Assembly (NCBI GenBank): GCA_947174455.1
Contig: CAMWIZ010000078.1
Span: 1-5,497 of the forward strand
Direction: 5' to 3'
Length of the DNA: 5,497 bases
Source: an uncultured Clostridia bacterium
Lineage (GTDB): Bacteria > Bacillota > Clostridia > Oscillospirales > Acutalibacteraceae
Part shown: positions 1 through 5,457 of the stretch, piece by piece
How positions within the stretch are numbered: the first letter of the stretch is position 1
Layout: the number at the start of each line of letters is the position of its first letter
The notes under the pieces: generated by a model
The model's database searches: none
What the model was told of the DNA's origin: nothing
The model's input: the letters and a program-made list of their open reading frames with translations, nothing else
Made by a program: the position numbers and the translations under genes

Positions 1-27
1 GAGTAATACTTTTGCCATTTTGCAATA

Positions 28-50
28 CAGGAAAACCTTTCCTGCTTTTT
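28..50 (+). terminator. Short intrinsic-terminator-like hairpin upstream of the MORN gene
   Basis: CAGGAAA (28-34) is perfectly complementary to TTTCCTG (38-44) across a 3-nt loop, and CTTTTTG follows at once. This is the shape of a rho-independent terminator reading on the + strand. It would end an upstream gene whose body lies left of the window. The stem is only 7 bp and AT-rich in part, so termination may be weak. No coding sequence can be assigned before it. Confidence 0.5.
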
Positions 51-74
51 GTAAACTAAATTCTACAAAAAGCC

Positions 75-103
75 TTGAAATACTTCCCGTGTTTTCATAT
101 AAT
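75..103 (+). promoter_or_regulatory. Sigma-A type promoter for the MORN-repeat gene
   Basis: TTGAAA at 75-80 and a perfect TATAAT at 98-103 are separated by exactly 17 nt, a near-consensus housekeeping promoter. Transcription should begin near position 110, leaving about 130 nt of 5' leader before the ATG at 240. It lies just after a terminator-like hairpin, which fits an independent transcription unit. A second isolated TATAAT (135-140) lacks a good -35 and is not called. Confidence 0.75.
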
Positions 104-143
104 TGTATTATATGTTTTTTTAGATTCGATTTATTATAATCAA

Positions 144-207
144 AAAGTGCCGCAAATATAAGATTTTGCTGCGAATAAACTTTTATACTGCGTCATTTTG
201 GCACTTT
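144..207 (+). repeat. 8-bp inverted repeat in the MORN gene leader
   Basis: AAAGTGCC (144-151) and GGCACTTT (200-207) are perfect inverted copies separated by 48 nt. A smaller CGCA/TGCG pair (151-154 and 170-173) lies between them. The 3' copy ends 16 nt before the GGGGAGGAG ribosome binding site (224-232). The repeat could close a leader stem in the mRNA or be a DNA operator between promoter and gene. The sequence alone does not decide between these, and chance remains possible. Confidence 0.35.
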
Positions 208-239
208 ATTTATTTTGTTATTTGGGGAGGAGCCTTGCG

Positions 240-3200
240 ATGACAGGTGACTTGACTTTTTTTAAAACCAACGCCGTCAACTATTACGGCGTTTTTTGTG
301 AGGAGTTTGATAAATCAAACCCTTATACAGACGTCCTTGCAAATACAAGAAAGAAATATTTTGAAACACATACAAGACAAAAGGATAAATTTATAAAGCG
401 AGTTGATGCCGAACAATACCGATATCAATTCACACTTGATGAAGATCACCCACTAAAGTGGAAGGTGTTTACCGATACCCATATTTTGGAAAAAACCGTG
501 GTTTCGCCGGATGAAAGCTACTATGTAGAGGTAAAAAACAAGTATAACGACCTTCAAAAGAGAATTTACTTCGGTTGTTTTCACAACTGGCAAAAAACAC
601 AGTATTTTAAAAAGGGCTACAGTGACCCGTCAGTGGAGCTTGTTGCTTGGGATTTTAACAGCATTTCCGTTATTCTAAGGTATCAAAGAGATATACAAAA
701 GCCTGAGGTTCTGTATCCCTGTGCACAGGTTTCTGACCGTGACGACCTTGAGGCGGTTATGGCTAAGGCAGGTTCTCCGGATGTTGCGGCACTTTGCTCC
801 ATGGGGTTTGTCTATTTTGCCCCAAAGGAAATTTCACGAAAGTGGAACAGCACCTGTGAGGAAATGCACATAAGCACTGCACAGAAAGGCCCTATGGAGG
901 AGCAAAACAAAAATAGCGACAAAAAGGCAGCTGTCACCCCAATCAAAAGTCCAATTAAACTTGAGCTTCCTAAGAAAAAGCGAATTGATCTGACACAAAC
1001 CCGTGAATTTATCATACCCGAAGTAAAGAAGCACGAAAGTATAGTGATACCGCCGATACTGCACACACCGGATGCAAAGAACATACAAAGCGGCAGTACA
1101 GCAGACAAGCTTTCAGGTTCAAAGCACATGACTATGAATGAACCGACAACAAAGCAAAATACACTTCACTCCCGCAGCTTAGAAAATTCTCCAAAGGAAG
1201 AGAAGGCAGCTCCCTCACGCACATCCCTTTCGGAAGAACCTATATCAGAACCTGCCGCACCCAAACTTCACTCTGAAATGCTGATTAATTACACAGATGA
1301 CAACATAGAACCTGTTAAAGGGGGAAAAATCCCCTCACCGTCATTCGATTATCTTACTGATTCAAAGTCAGTTCTTGACGTGACGTACGACAGAGATGGC
1401 GAAAAGGACGAGGAGATTGACCCAATAGAATCTATCATGCAGGATTTGCTTGCAAACACTAACAGCACATCTGACGTTGACAGTGATTCGGACGAAGATG
1501 CTGACAGCGTTTCAGCTTCGAGCGTAGGTACCGTGGAAATTTCCGATATGGAAATAACACAGGAAATCACACCGCCAACCGAAGATAAACGCAACGAAAA
1601 CATTGCTCAGCGTGCGAGAGAAAACACTATAGAGGAAGTTAAACGTGCCTACAACATGAAAAAGGTACAAACCGTTACGGAAGCACCAAAAAGGACTGTT
1701 CCTGTTGACAAAATTATATCCGTTTCACAAGACGAAATGTATTACTACTTTGGTGAATTGAAGGATGGCAAAAGAAACGGCAAGGGACGCACAATGATGC
1801 CAAACGGCAACACAGCATACGAGGGCGGATACCTTGATGACAAACGTGACGGCTTTGGTGTCTACTACTACAAGACAGGAAAAATTTCATATGCAGGCGA
1901 GTGGTCAAATAACCGCAGAAACGGTGTGGGAGTCGAGTTTGTACCATCGGACAATTCTCTGTATGTCGGCGGTTGGGAAAACAACTGCCCTGTGGGTATG
2001 GGTGCAAAGTTTGACAGCAACGGCAATTTAAGCTTTGCAGGCTACTGGGACAGCGGAACAAAGGATGGATTGGGGATAACCTATAACCCGAAAAACGGCA
2101 GCCTGTTTGTGTCACGCTGGGAAGAGGACGTTATGTCAAACAGGGGTACACTCTTTGATGAAAACGGAATCTTAACCTACAACGGTACTGTCAAAAAGGG
2201 AAAAAGACACGGCTACGGAACAAGCTATGACGAACGTGGACAGGTTGTATATTCGGGCGGATGGAGCAACAATATTTACAGTGGAAAAGGCACGCTAAAC
2301 TTGGCAAACGGTTTCAAAATTGAGGGTTCATTTGAAAACGGAAAAGTAAACGGTCATGCAACCGCCACAAACAGAAACGGCACAAAGCTGTACGAAGGTG
2401 AATGGGTTGACAACCGATACAACGGCGAAGGAAAGCTATATATGCCTGACGGAAGCTGGTGTCAAGGTCAGTTTGAAAAAGGCGAACCAAAGGGTATTTT
2501 ATCCGGCTACAGCAAGGACGGAGTACTACTTTACAAAGGTGAATGGCGTGACGGACGTTTCCACGGCAAGGGCATTTGCTATGACAACGGCGAAAAAATC
2601 TATGAAGGCGAACTTGACAACGGCATAAGGAGCGGCAGCGGACACGAATATATTGACGGAAAGTGTGTATATATCGGCAGCTTTGAGGAAAACTCACGTT
2701 CGGGCTTTGGCACAAGCTATGACAATAACGGCGAAATTGAGTACAGCGGCCAGTGGTCGAACGGCGTATACGACGGCTTCGGTCTGCTTTATGTATCCGG
2801 TGAGCCGAGATATGCAGGCCAATTTGTTTCGGGAACTCTCCACGGCAGAATAAACGAAATTTTTAACAACCGTGTAATAAAGGAATGTATCTATTCCGAG
2901 GGTGAATGTGTTTATATGAGGGAATTTACTGACGATGGACTTACCCTTAAGTATGACGGCAACGTAAAAAATGGTATGTACGAAGGTATGGGTTGCGGCT
3001 TCTCCCCTTACGGTGAAAAATATTTTGAGGGCATATTTAAGAAAAACGAACCCTTCAAAAACATGAAAGTAAGCCTGCGTAAGCTTGAAAAGCTTGAATA
3101 TTGCGATGAAATTTCAAAATCTCAGTACAACAAGTTCATTAAAGGTCCAAGCTATGTTGTGGAAGAACCGTACAACGGCGGTACATACTCAGGACTTCTG

Positions 3201-3416
3201 CATAATAACAAGCCCGAGGGCAAGGGTACTATACTATACTCGGACCATGGTTATACGGGTTCATTCTCAAACGGCACAGCCTGCGGACTGGGTGTTATTT
3301 ATGAATGGGATGGCAGTGAAATAACCGGCACCTTTGTCACAGAAGCGGGAGAAAACACCACGGAAATAACACTTGACAGCGGAATTACCTACCACTTGCT
3401 GAACACTAATGACTAA
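240..3416 (+). CDS. Large MORN-repeat protein with unrecognised N-terminal domain and acidic linker
   Basis: The start is ATG 240, because GGGGAGGAG (224-232) sits 7 nt before it; a TTG 14 codons upstream in frame has no such site. This gives 1058 residues with no signal peptide or membrane segment, so it is probably cytoplasmic. Residues 1-~212 are rich in aromatic and charged residues, look globular, and match no family I recognise. Residues ~213-500 are a polar, low-complexity linker with a basic KKKR (245-248) and an acidic DVDSDSDEDADS (412-423). From residue ~501 there are about 20 MORN repeats of ~23 residues (pattern YxGxWxxGxxxGxGxxxxxxG), for example YEGEWVDNRYNGEGKLY. The array is degenerate near 881-903 and interrupted by a Lys/Glu-rich, probably helical insert at ~940-977, then two to three repeats finish the protein. 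In eukaryotes MORN arrays act as phospholipid-associated or dimerisation/scaffold modules; bacterial roles are mostly undefined. A scaffold role is inference. It has its own promoter and a following hairpin. Confidence 0.93.
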   Translation: MTGDLTFFKTNAVNYYGVFCEEFDKSNPYTDVLANTRKKYFETHTRQKDKFIKRVDAEQYRYQFTLDEDHPLKWKVFTDTHILEKTVVSPDESYYVEVKNKYNDLQKRIYFGCFHNWQKTQYFKKGYSDPSVELVAWDFNSISVILRYQRDIQKPEVLYPCAQVSDRDDLEAVMAKAGSPDVAALCSMGFVYFAPKEISRKWNSTCEEMHISTAQKGPMEEQNKNSDKKAAVTPIKSPIKLELPKKKRIDLTQTREFIIPEVKKHESIVIPPILHTPDAKNIQSGSTADKLSGSKHMTMNEPTTKQNTLHSRSLENSPKEEKAAPSRTSLSEEPISEPAAPKLHSEMLINYTDDNIEPVKGGKIPSPSFDYLTDSKSVLDVTYDRDGEKDEEIDPIESIMQDLLANTNSTSDVDSDSDEDADSVSASSVGTVEISDMEITQEITPPTEDKRNENIAQRARENTIEEVKRAYNMKKVQTVTEAPKRTVPVDKIISVSQDEMYYYFGELKDGKRNGKGRTMMPNGNTAYEGGYLDDKRDGFGVYYYKTGKISYAGEWSNNRRNGVGVEFVPSDNSLYVGGWENNCPVGMGAKFDSNGNLSFAGYWDSGTKDGLGITYNPKNGSLFVSRWEEDVMSNRGTLFDENGILTYNGTVKKGKRHGYGTSYDERGQVVYSGGWSNNIYSGKGTLNLANGFKIEGSFENGKVNGHATATNRNGTKLYEGEWVDNRYNGEGKLYMPDGSWCQGQFEKGEPKGILSGYSKDGVLLYKGEWRDGRFHGKGICYDNGEKIYEGELDNGIRSGSGHEYIDGKCVYIGSFEENSRSGFGTSYDNNGEIEYSGQWSNGVYDGFGLLYVSGEPRYAGQFVSGTLHGRINEIFNNRVIKECIYSEGECVYMREFTDDGLTLKYDGNVKNGMYEGMGCGFSPYGEKYFEGIFKKNEPFKNMKVSLRKLEKLEYCDEISKSQYNKFIKGPSYVVEEPYNGGTYSGLLHNNKPEGKGTILYSDHGYTGSFSNGTACGLGVIYEWDGSEITGTFVTEAGENTTEITLDSGITYHLLNTND

Positions 3417-3478
3417 GAGTTTTGATTTTATGAGAAATTTAGCAGCGAGGTATTTGTATTATTACTATTAGTTACCTT

Positions 3479-3510
3479 TGGGGAGAACCACTTTCAATAG
3501 GTTCTCCCCA
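3479..3510 (+). terminator. Strong hairpin after the MORN gene, probable terminator
   Basis: TGGGGAGAACC (3479-3489) pairs perfectly with GGTTCTCCCCA (3500-3510), an 11-bp GC-rich stem with a 10-nt loop, 62 nt after the stop codon. The sequence after it (CCTATAATTTTTG) is only moderately U-rich and the U-run starts 8 nt away, so termination may be imperfect or the hairpin may stabilise the mRNA 3' end. The other strand has no U-run, so a bidirectional role is unlikely. Confidence 0.6.
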
Positions 3511-3558
3511 CCTATAATTTTTGAGTTATAAAAGTTTATTTCCCTCCGCTTTGCTGCT

Positions 3559-3724
3559 CTCATACTAATTCTGCTCTCAGGAGTGTATAAAGATTCGAGC
3601 GGAAAATTTTGCAGATCAAGGAAGAAAGCCGCAAGCGGGCTGTCGCCCGGTAAGGTTTTCTGACACAGAGATGCGGAATTTAACGCCGAAGATTGTCTAC
3701 TAATGAGAGTAGAATTAGTATCAG
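3559..3724 (+). ncRNA. Candidate structured RNA / long imperfect palindrome in the mscS leader (unassigned class)
   Basis: This fills most of the 396-nt gap between the MORN gene and mscS. Positions 3562-3579 pair with 3704-3721 in 18 consecutive pairs (one G-U); past a C-C mismatch two more pairs follow (3559-3560 with 3723-3724). Moving inward: GG/AA; AGTG/TACT (3582-3585, 3698-3701); an internal loop; TTCG-GCG/CGC-CGAA with a bulged A; GA/AA; a 10-bp helix (3604-3613, 3672-3681); a 9x10-nt purine-rich loop; an 8-bp helix (3623-3630, 3654-3661); GCAAG/GTAA; and CGGGC-TGTC-GCCCG (3636-3649). Everything folds into one rod. The RNA could be a cis-acting leader of mscS, whose ATG is 89 nt downstream, or a separate small RNA. 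As DNA it could instead be a MITE-like palindromic insertion. It lacks the signature motifs of the TPP, lysine, SAM, glycine, M-box, cobalamin, c-di-AMP (ydaO) and T-box leaders. The TATAAT at 3513-3518 lacks a convincing -35. Confidence 0.55.
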
Positions 3725-3812
3725 TCAAGGTGCTTTGTTGGCTACGGCTATCGACCGGAGACTTAAATGCCTTCACTGCTTATTCGTACTAAACCTGACA
3801 GGAGATAGATAC

Positions 3813-4625
3813 ATGAATACAAAATTTGAAATTCTGCTTAACATGGCAATTAAATGGATAGAGGACTTTCTGCCCAATTTAATCGGTGCAGTGCTAATAC
3901 TTATTATAGGAATCTGGCTGTCGGGAGTTATTGCAAAGTTTGTGGGCAAAGCCATGCTTAAAGGCAGAATCGGCGAAACGGTCGTTACCTTTACACAGTC
4001 ATTCCTTAAAATATCTATCAAAATTTTAACAATAATTGCAGCACTCGGAACCATTGGCTTTAATATTGCGTCAATAATTACCGCACTCGGTGCAGCTACC
4101 GTTGCAATCGGTCTTGCTCTACAGGACAGCTTAAAAAATGTCGCAAGCGGAATAATGATTTTAATAACTAAACCGTTTGAGGTCGGCGACTTCATCGAAA
4201 TAAGCGGACTTTCTGGCAAAGTTACAAAAATCGACATATCAAACACACATCTGCTTACACTCGACAACAAAGAGATAATTATGCCAAACTCAAATGTTGC
4301 GTCGGGCAATATTGTAAACTTTTCGTCACAGGAAAACCGACGTGTCGATTTCTCATTTGCAGTTTCCTACAGCAGTGACTTAGCTCTTGTAAAAAAAGTT
4401 GTAAACAAGGTTATAGACAGTTGCCCAAACGTTCTTACAGAACCCGAACGCTTTATTGCAGTTGGAACACACGCTGAAAATCACCTCGAAATCATTGTAC
4501 GGCTTTGGTGCAAAAAAGAAAATTACTGGGAAATTTACCATTATATGCAAGAAAACGTTAAGCTTGCATTTGACGAAAATAAAATTTCGATACCTTTCCC
4601 ACAAATTGATGTACATAATTCATAA
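3813..4625 (+). CDS. mscS: Small-conductance mechanosensitive ion channel, MscS family
   Basis: MscS channels form membrane heptamers that open under bilayer tension and release solutes during hypo-osmotic shock. The start is ATG 3813, since AGGAG (3800-3804) lies 8 nt before it. The 270 residues are close to the length of the well-studied E. coli channel. Three hydrophobic segments are seen near residues 22-41, 64-82 and 87-117. The third is the Gly/Ala-rich pore helix, with GAATVAIGLALQDSLKNVAS (93-112) matching the family's pore signature. The beta domain follows (KPFEVGDFIEI at 120-130, then the IIMPNSNVASGNIVNFS stretch), then the soluble alpha/beta cage domain, ending in the typical ISIPFPQIDVH. 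No domain is missing. The frame stays open for 40 codons upstream, but that stretch has no family similarity and lies in the structured leader. It probably works in the cytoplasmic membrane alone. A terminator follows, and no strong promoter was found near it. Confidence 0.95.
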   Translation: MNTKFEILLNMAIKWIEDFLPNLIGAVLILIIGIWLSGVIAKFVGKAMLKGRIGETVVTFTQSFLKISIKILTIIAALGTIGFNIASIITALGAATVAIGLALQDSLKNVASGIMILITKPFEVGDFIEISGLSGKVTKIDISNTHLLTLDNKEIIMPNSNVASGNIVNFSSQENRRVDFSFAVSYSSDLALVKKVVNKVIDSCPNVLTEPERFIAVGTHAENHLEIIVRLWCKKENYWEIYHYMQENVKLAFDENKISIPFPQIDVHNS

Positions 4626-4647
4626 AATTGAAATTATCGGTAAGAAT

Positions 4648-4682
4648 ACTGTTGATGCTTATTGTGTCAACAGTTTTTTTTT
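4648..4682 (+). terminator. Intrinsic terminator after mscS
   Basis: ACTGTTGA (4648-4655) and TCAACAGT (4667-4674) form a perfect 8-bp stem with an 11-nt loop, running directly into nine consecutive T (4674-4682). It begins 23 nt after the mscS stop. It should separate mscS from the lipoprotein gene, although the following gap is so short (30 nt to the next ATG) that some lipoprotein expression may come from read-through. Confidence 0.85.
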
Positions 4683-4712
4683 AATTAAATTTAATTAACA
4701 GGAGCGTTTAAA

Positions 4713-5090
4713 ATGAAAAAAACATTAGCTATGATAGCGGCAATTTTATCAATAACAGCAGTATTTGCCGCTTGTAACACAAATGACGGAAAGGTCAACA
4801 ACAGCTCGGCTGCTTCGAGTACATCATCAACAACCGGCACAAACTCAAGCAGCACCTCAGCTAACAGTTCCAACGGAAATTCTTCAGCATCTTCTGCACA
4901 AAGCAGCACTGCCTCCGATAATGCAGGCACAGACAGCACAACAATAGATGATAATTCCGGCGGCATAATCAATGATGTTGACAGCATGGTTGGCGAGGGA
5001 ATTGATGATGTAGCAAGCGGTATCGATAATATCGGTTCAACACTAACCTCAGACGTTAACGATTTGACTGGGAACACAGATAATCAATAA
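4713..5090 (+). CDS. Small Ser/Thr/Asn-rich lipoprotein of unknown function
   Basis: AGGAG (4700-4704) precedes ATG 4713 by 8 nt. The 125-residue product begins with MKKTLAMIAAILSITAVFAAC, a short basic end, a hydrophobic core and a lipobox-like FAAC with Cys21 as the predicted lipidated residue. Phe at -3 is less usual than Leu but tolerated. This predicts a protein anchored to the outer face of the cytoplasmic membrane. Residues 22 to ~84 are almost all Ser, Thr, Asn, Ala, Gly and Asp, a flexible linker with no recognisable fold. Residues ~85-125 carry Ile/Val/Met/Leu every three to four positions between Asp, Ser and Gly, consistent with one amphipathic helix. I recognise no family. The protein is acidic, with Lys27 the only basic residue after the signal. 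Terminators flank it on both sides, so it is likely monocistronic, but no clear promoter is visible in the 87-nt gap before it. A role at the envelope is inference from the lipobox alone. Confidence 0.85.
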   Translation: MKKTLAMIAAILSITAVFAACNTNDGKVNNSSAASSTSSTTGTNSSSTSANSSNGNSSASSAQSSTASDNAGTDSTTIDDNSGGIINDVDSMVGEGIDDVASGIDNIGSTLTSDVNDLTGNTDNQ

Positions 5091-5141
5091 CACCAGTAAA
5101 TCAAATGACATCACGTTATATTTATTTTTGTCGGTAAAAGG

Positions 5142-5190
5142 AATTCCGTCAGAGATTGCTGATACATTCTCTGACGGAATTTCTGTTTGT
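5142..5190 (+). terminator. Hairpin terminator after the lipoprotein gene
   Basis: AATTCCGTCAGAGA (5142-5155) pairs perfectly with TCTCTGACGGAATT (5168-5181), a 14-bp stem with a 12-nt loop, 51 nt after the stop. The tail TTCTGTTTGTTCT is U-rich but interrupted, so it is probably a terminator of moderate strength. The hairpin separates the lipoprotein gene from the riboswitch promoter starting at 5214. Confidence 0.75.
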
Positions 5191-5213
5191 TCTAAAAGAA
5201 TATAAAAATAACC

Positions 5214-5242
5214 TTGTATTCCCCGCTTTTTGGTGCTATAAT
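5214..5242 (+). promoter_or_regulatory. Sigma-A promoter driving the TPP riboswitch transcript
   Basis: TTGTAT (5214-5219) and a perfect TATAAT (5237-5242) are 17 nt apart, with TGC directly before the -10 as in extended -10 promoters. The predicted start near 5249 places the 5' end of the RNA just ahead of the aptamer, the usual arrangement for a riboswitch leader. Confidence 0.8.
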
Positions 5243-5252
5243 GACATTGACA

Positions 5253-5340
5253 GTAAATACTGTTCGGGGTGCTGCTTATGCGGCTGAGATTACACCCGCT
5301 AACCTGATATGGGTAATGCCAACGTAGGGATTTGCGTTAA
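5253..5340 (+). promoter_or_regulatory. TPP riboswitch (THI-box) aptamer
   Basis: The conserved THI-box elements occur in order: CGGGGTGC (5265-5272), CTGAGA (5284-5289), ACCCG (5294-5298), AACCTGAT (5301-5308), and GGGTAATGCCAACGTAGGGA (5311-5330). P2 is GGGT/ACCC. P3 is a short 5-bp stem, GCTGC/GCGGC (5271-5275, 5280-5284), with a TTAT loop. P4 is CCT/AGG, and P5 is TGG/CCA closing GTAATG. CTGAGA is the pyrimidine-sensing side and the GCCAACGTAGGGA side contacts the pyrophosphate in known TPP aptamers. P1 is not obvious in this sequence, so the outer borders are approximate. The aptamer binds thiamin pyrophosphate and normally turns off thiamin synthesis, salvage or uptake genes. The target gene is past the right edge. 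Confidence 0.95.
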
Positions 5341-5350
5341 TATTCGAGTT

Positions 5351-5372
5351 TTACCGCAGAATACAGCGGTAA
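5351..5372 (+). promoter_or_regulatory. Hairpin between TPP aptamer and terminator
   Basis: TTACCGC (5351-5357) pairs perfectly with GCGGTAA (5366-5372) across an 8-nt loop. It sits in the expression platform between the aptamer and the terminator. It could spatially join the candidate antiterminator strand, ATATTCG (5340-5346), to its partner CGGATAT (5382-5388). Its exact role is inferred. Confidence 0.55.
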
Positions 5373-5381
5373 TGCTCTGCA

Positions 5382-5419
5382 CGGATATGCCTAACTGTGG
5401 TATATCCGCTTTTTGTTTT
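5382..5419 (+). terminator. Riboswitch-controlled intrinsic terminator
   Basis: CGGATATGCC (5382-5391) pairs with GGTATATCCG (5399-5408), ten pairs with one G-U, over a 7-nt loop, followed by CTTTTTGTTTT. Placed about 50 nt after the aptamer, this is the expression platform: bound TPP should favour it and stop transcription before the downstream gene. The 5' arm can also pair with ATATTCG (5340-5346) just after the aptamer (seven pairs, one G-U), a plausible antiterminator when TPP is absent. Confidence 0.85.
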
Positions 5420-5457
5420 AAGTTATCATATTGCAGATTAGTGTGATAATAACTTAA
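5418..5457 (+). repeat. Inverted repeat downstream of the riboswitch terminator
   Basis: TTAAGTTAT (5418-5426) and ATAACTTAA (5449-5457) are perfect 9-bp inverted copies with a 22-nt loop. A shifted register (TTATCA 5423-5428 with TGATAA 5444-5449) is also possible. It follows the terminator U-tract and precedes the still unseen coding region. The stem is AT-rich and may be chance. No start codon with a good ribosome binding site occurs before the window ends; ATG 5474 meets a stop after two codons. Confidence 0.4.

Noticed and set aside
1..18. A minus-strand start reading MAKVLL that would leave the window at its left edge
   Set aside because: Only six codons are visible. No ribosome binding site lies at a workable distance; the nearest purine-rich stretch is about 17 nt upstream. 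The adjacent hairpin has its U-run on the + strand instead.
198..239. Upstream TTG start adding 14 residues to the MORN protein
   Set aside because: The strong GGGGAGGAG lies inside that stretch and is correctly spaced for ATG 240. The TTG has no site of its own.
1714..2715. Several out-of-frame reading frames within the MORN array on both strands
   Set aside because: They arise from the repetitive codon pattern of the MORN repeats, are rich in unusual residue runs and lack initiation signals.
3681..3695. AACGCCGAAG resembling motifs of lysine or glycine riboswitches
   Set aside because: The other conserved parts of those aptamers are missing or out of order, and the segment is used as one strand of the rod helix.
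3468..3776. 102-codon minus-strand reading frame across the mscS leader
   Set aside because: It lacks a ribosome binding site, resembles no protein, and its content is the complement of the terminator and palindrome.
3693..3812. 40-codon N-terminal extension of MscS in the same open frame
   Set aside because: It has no MscS similarity, overlaps the 3' strand of the structured leader, and ATG 3813 has AGGAG at 8 nt and begins where the family normally does.
3773..4309. Long minus-strand reading frame opposite mscS (178 codons)
   Set aside because: The other strand encodes an unmistakable full-length MscS. The hydrophobic antisense product is a shadow of its membrane helices.
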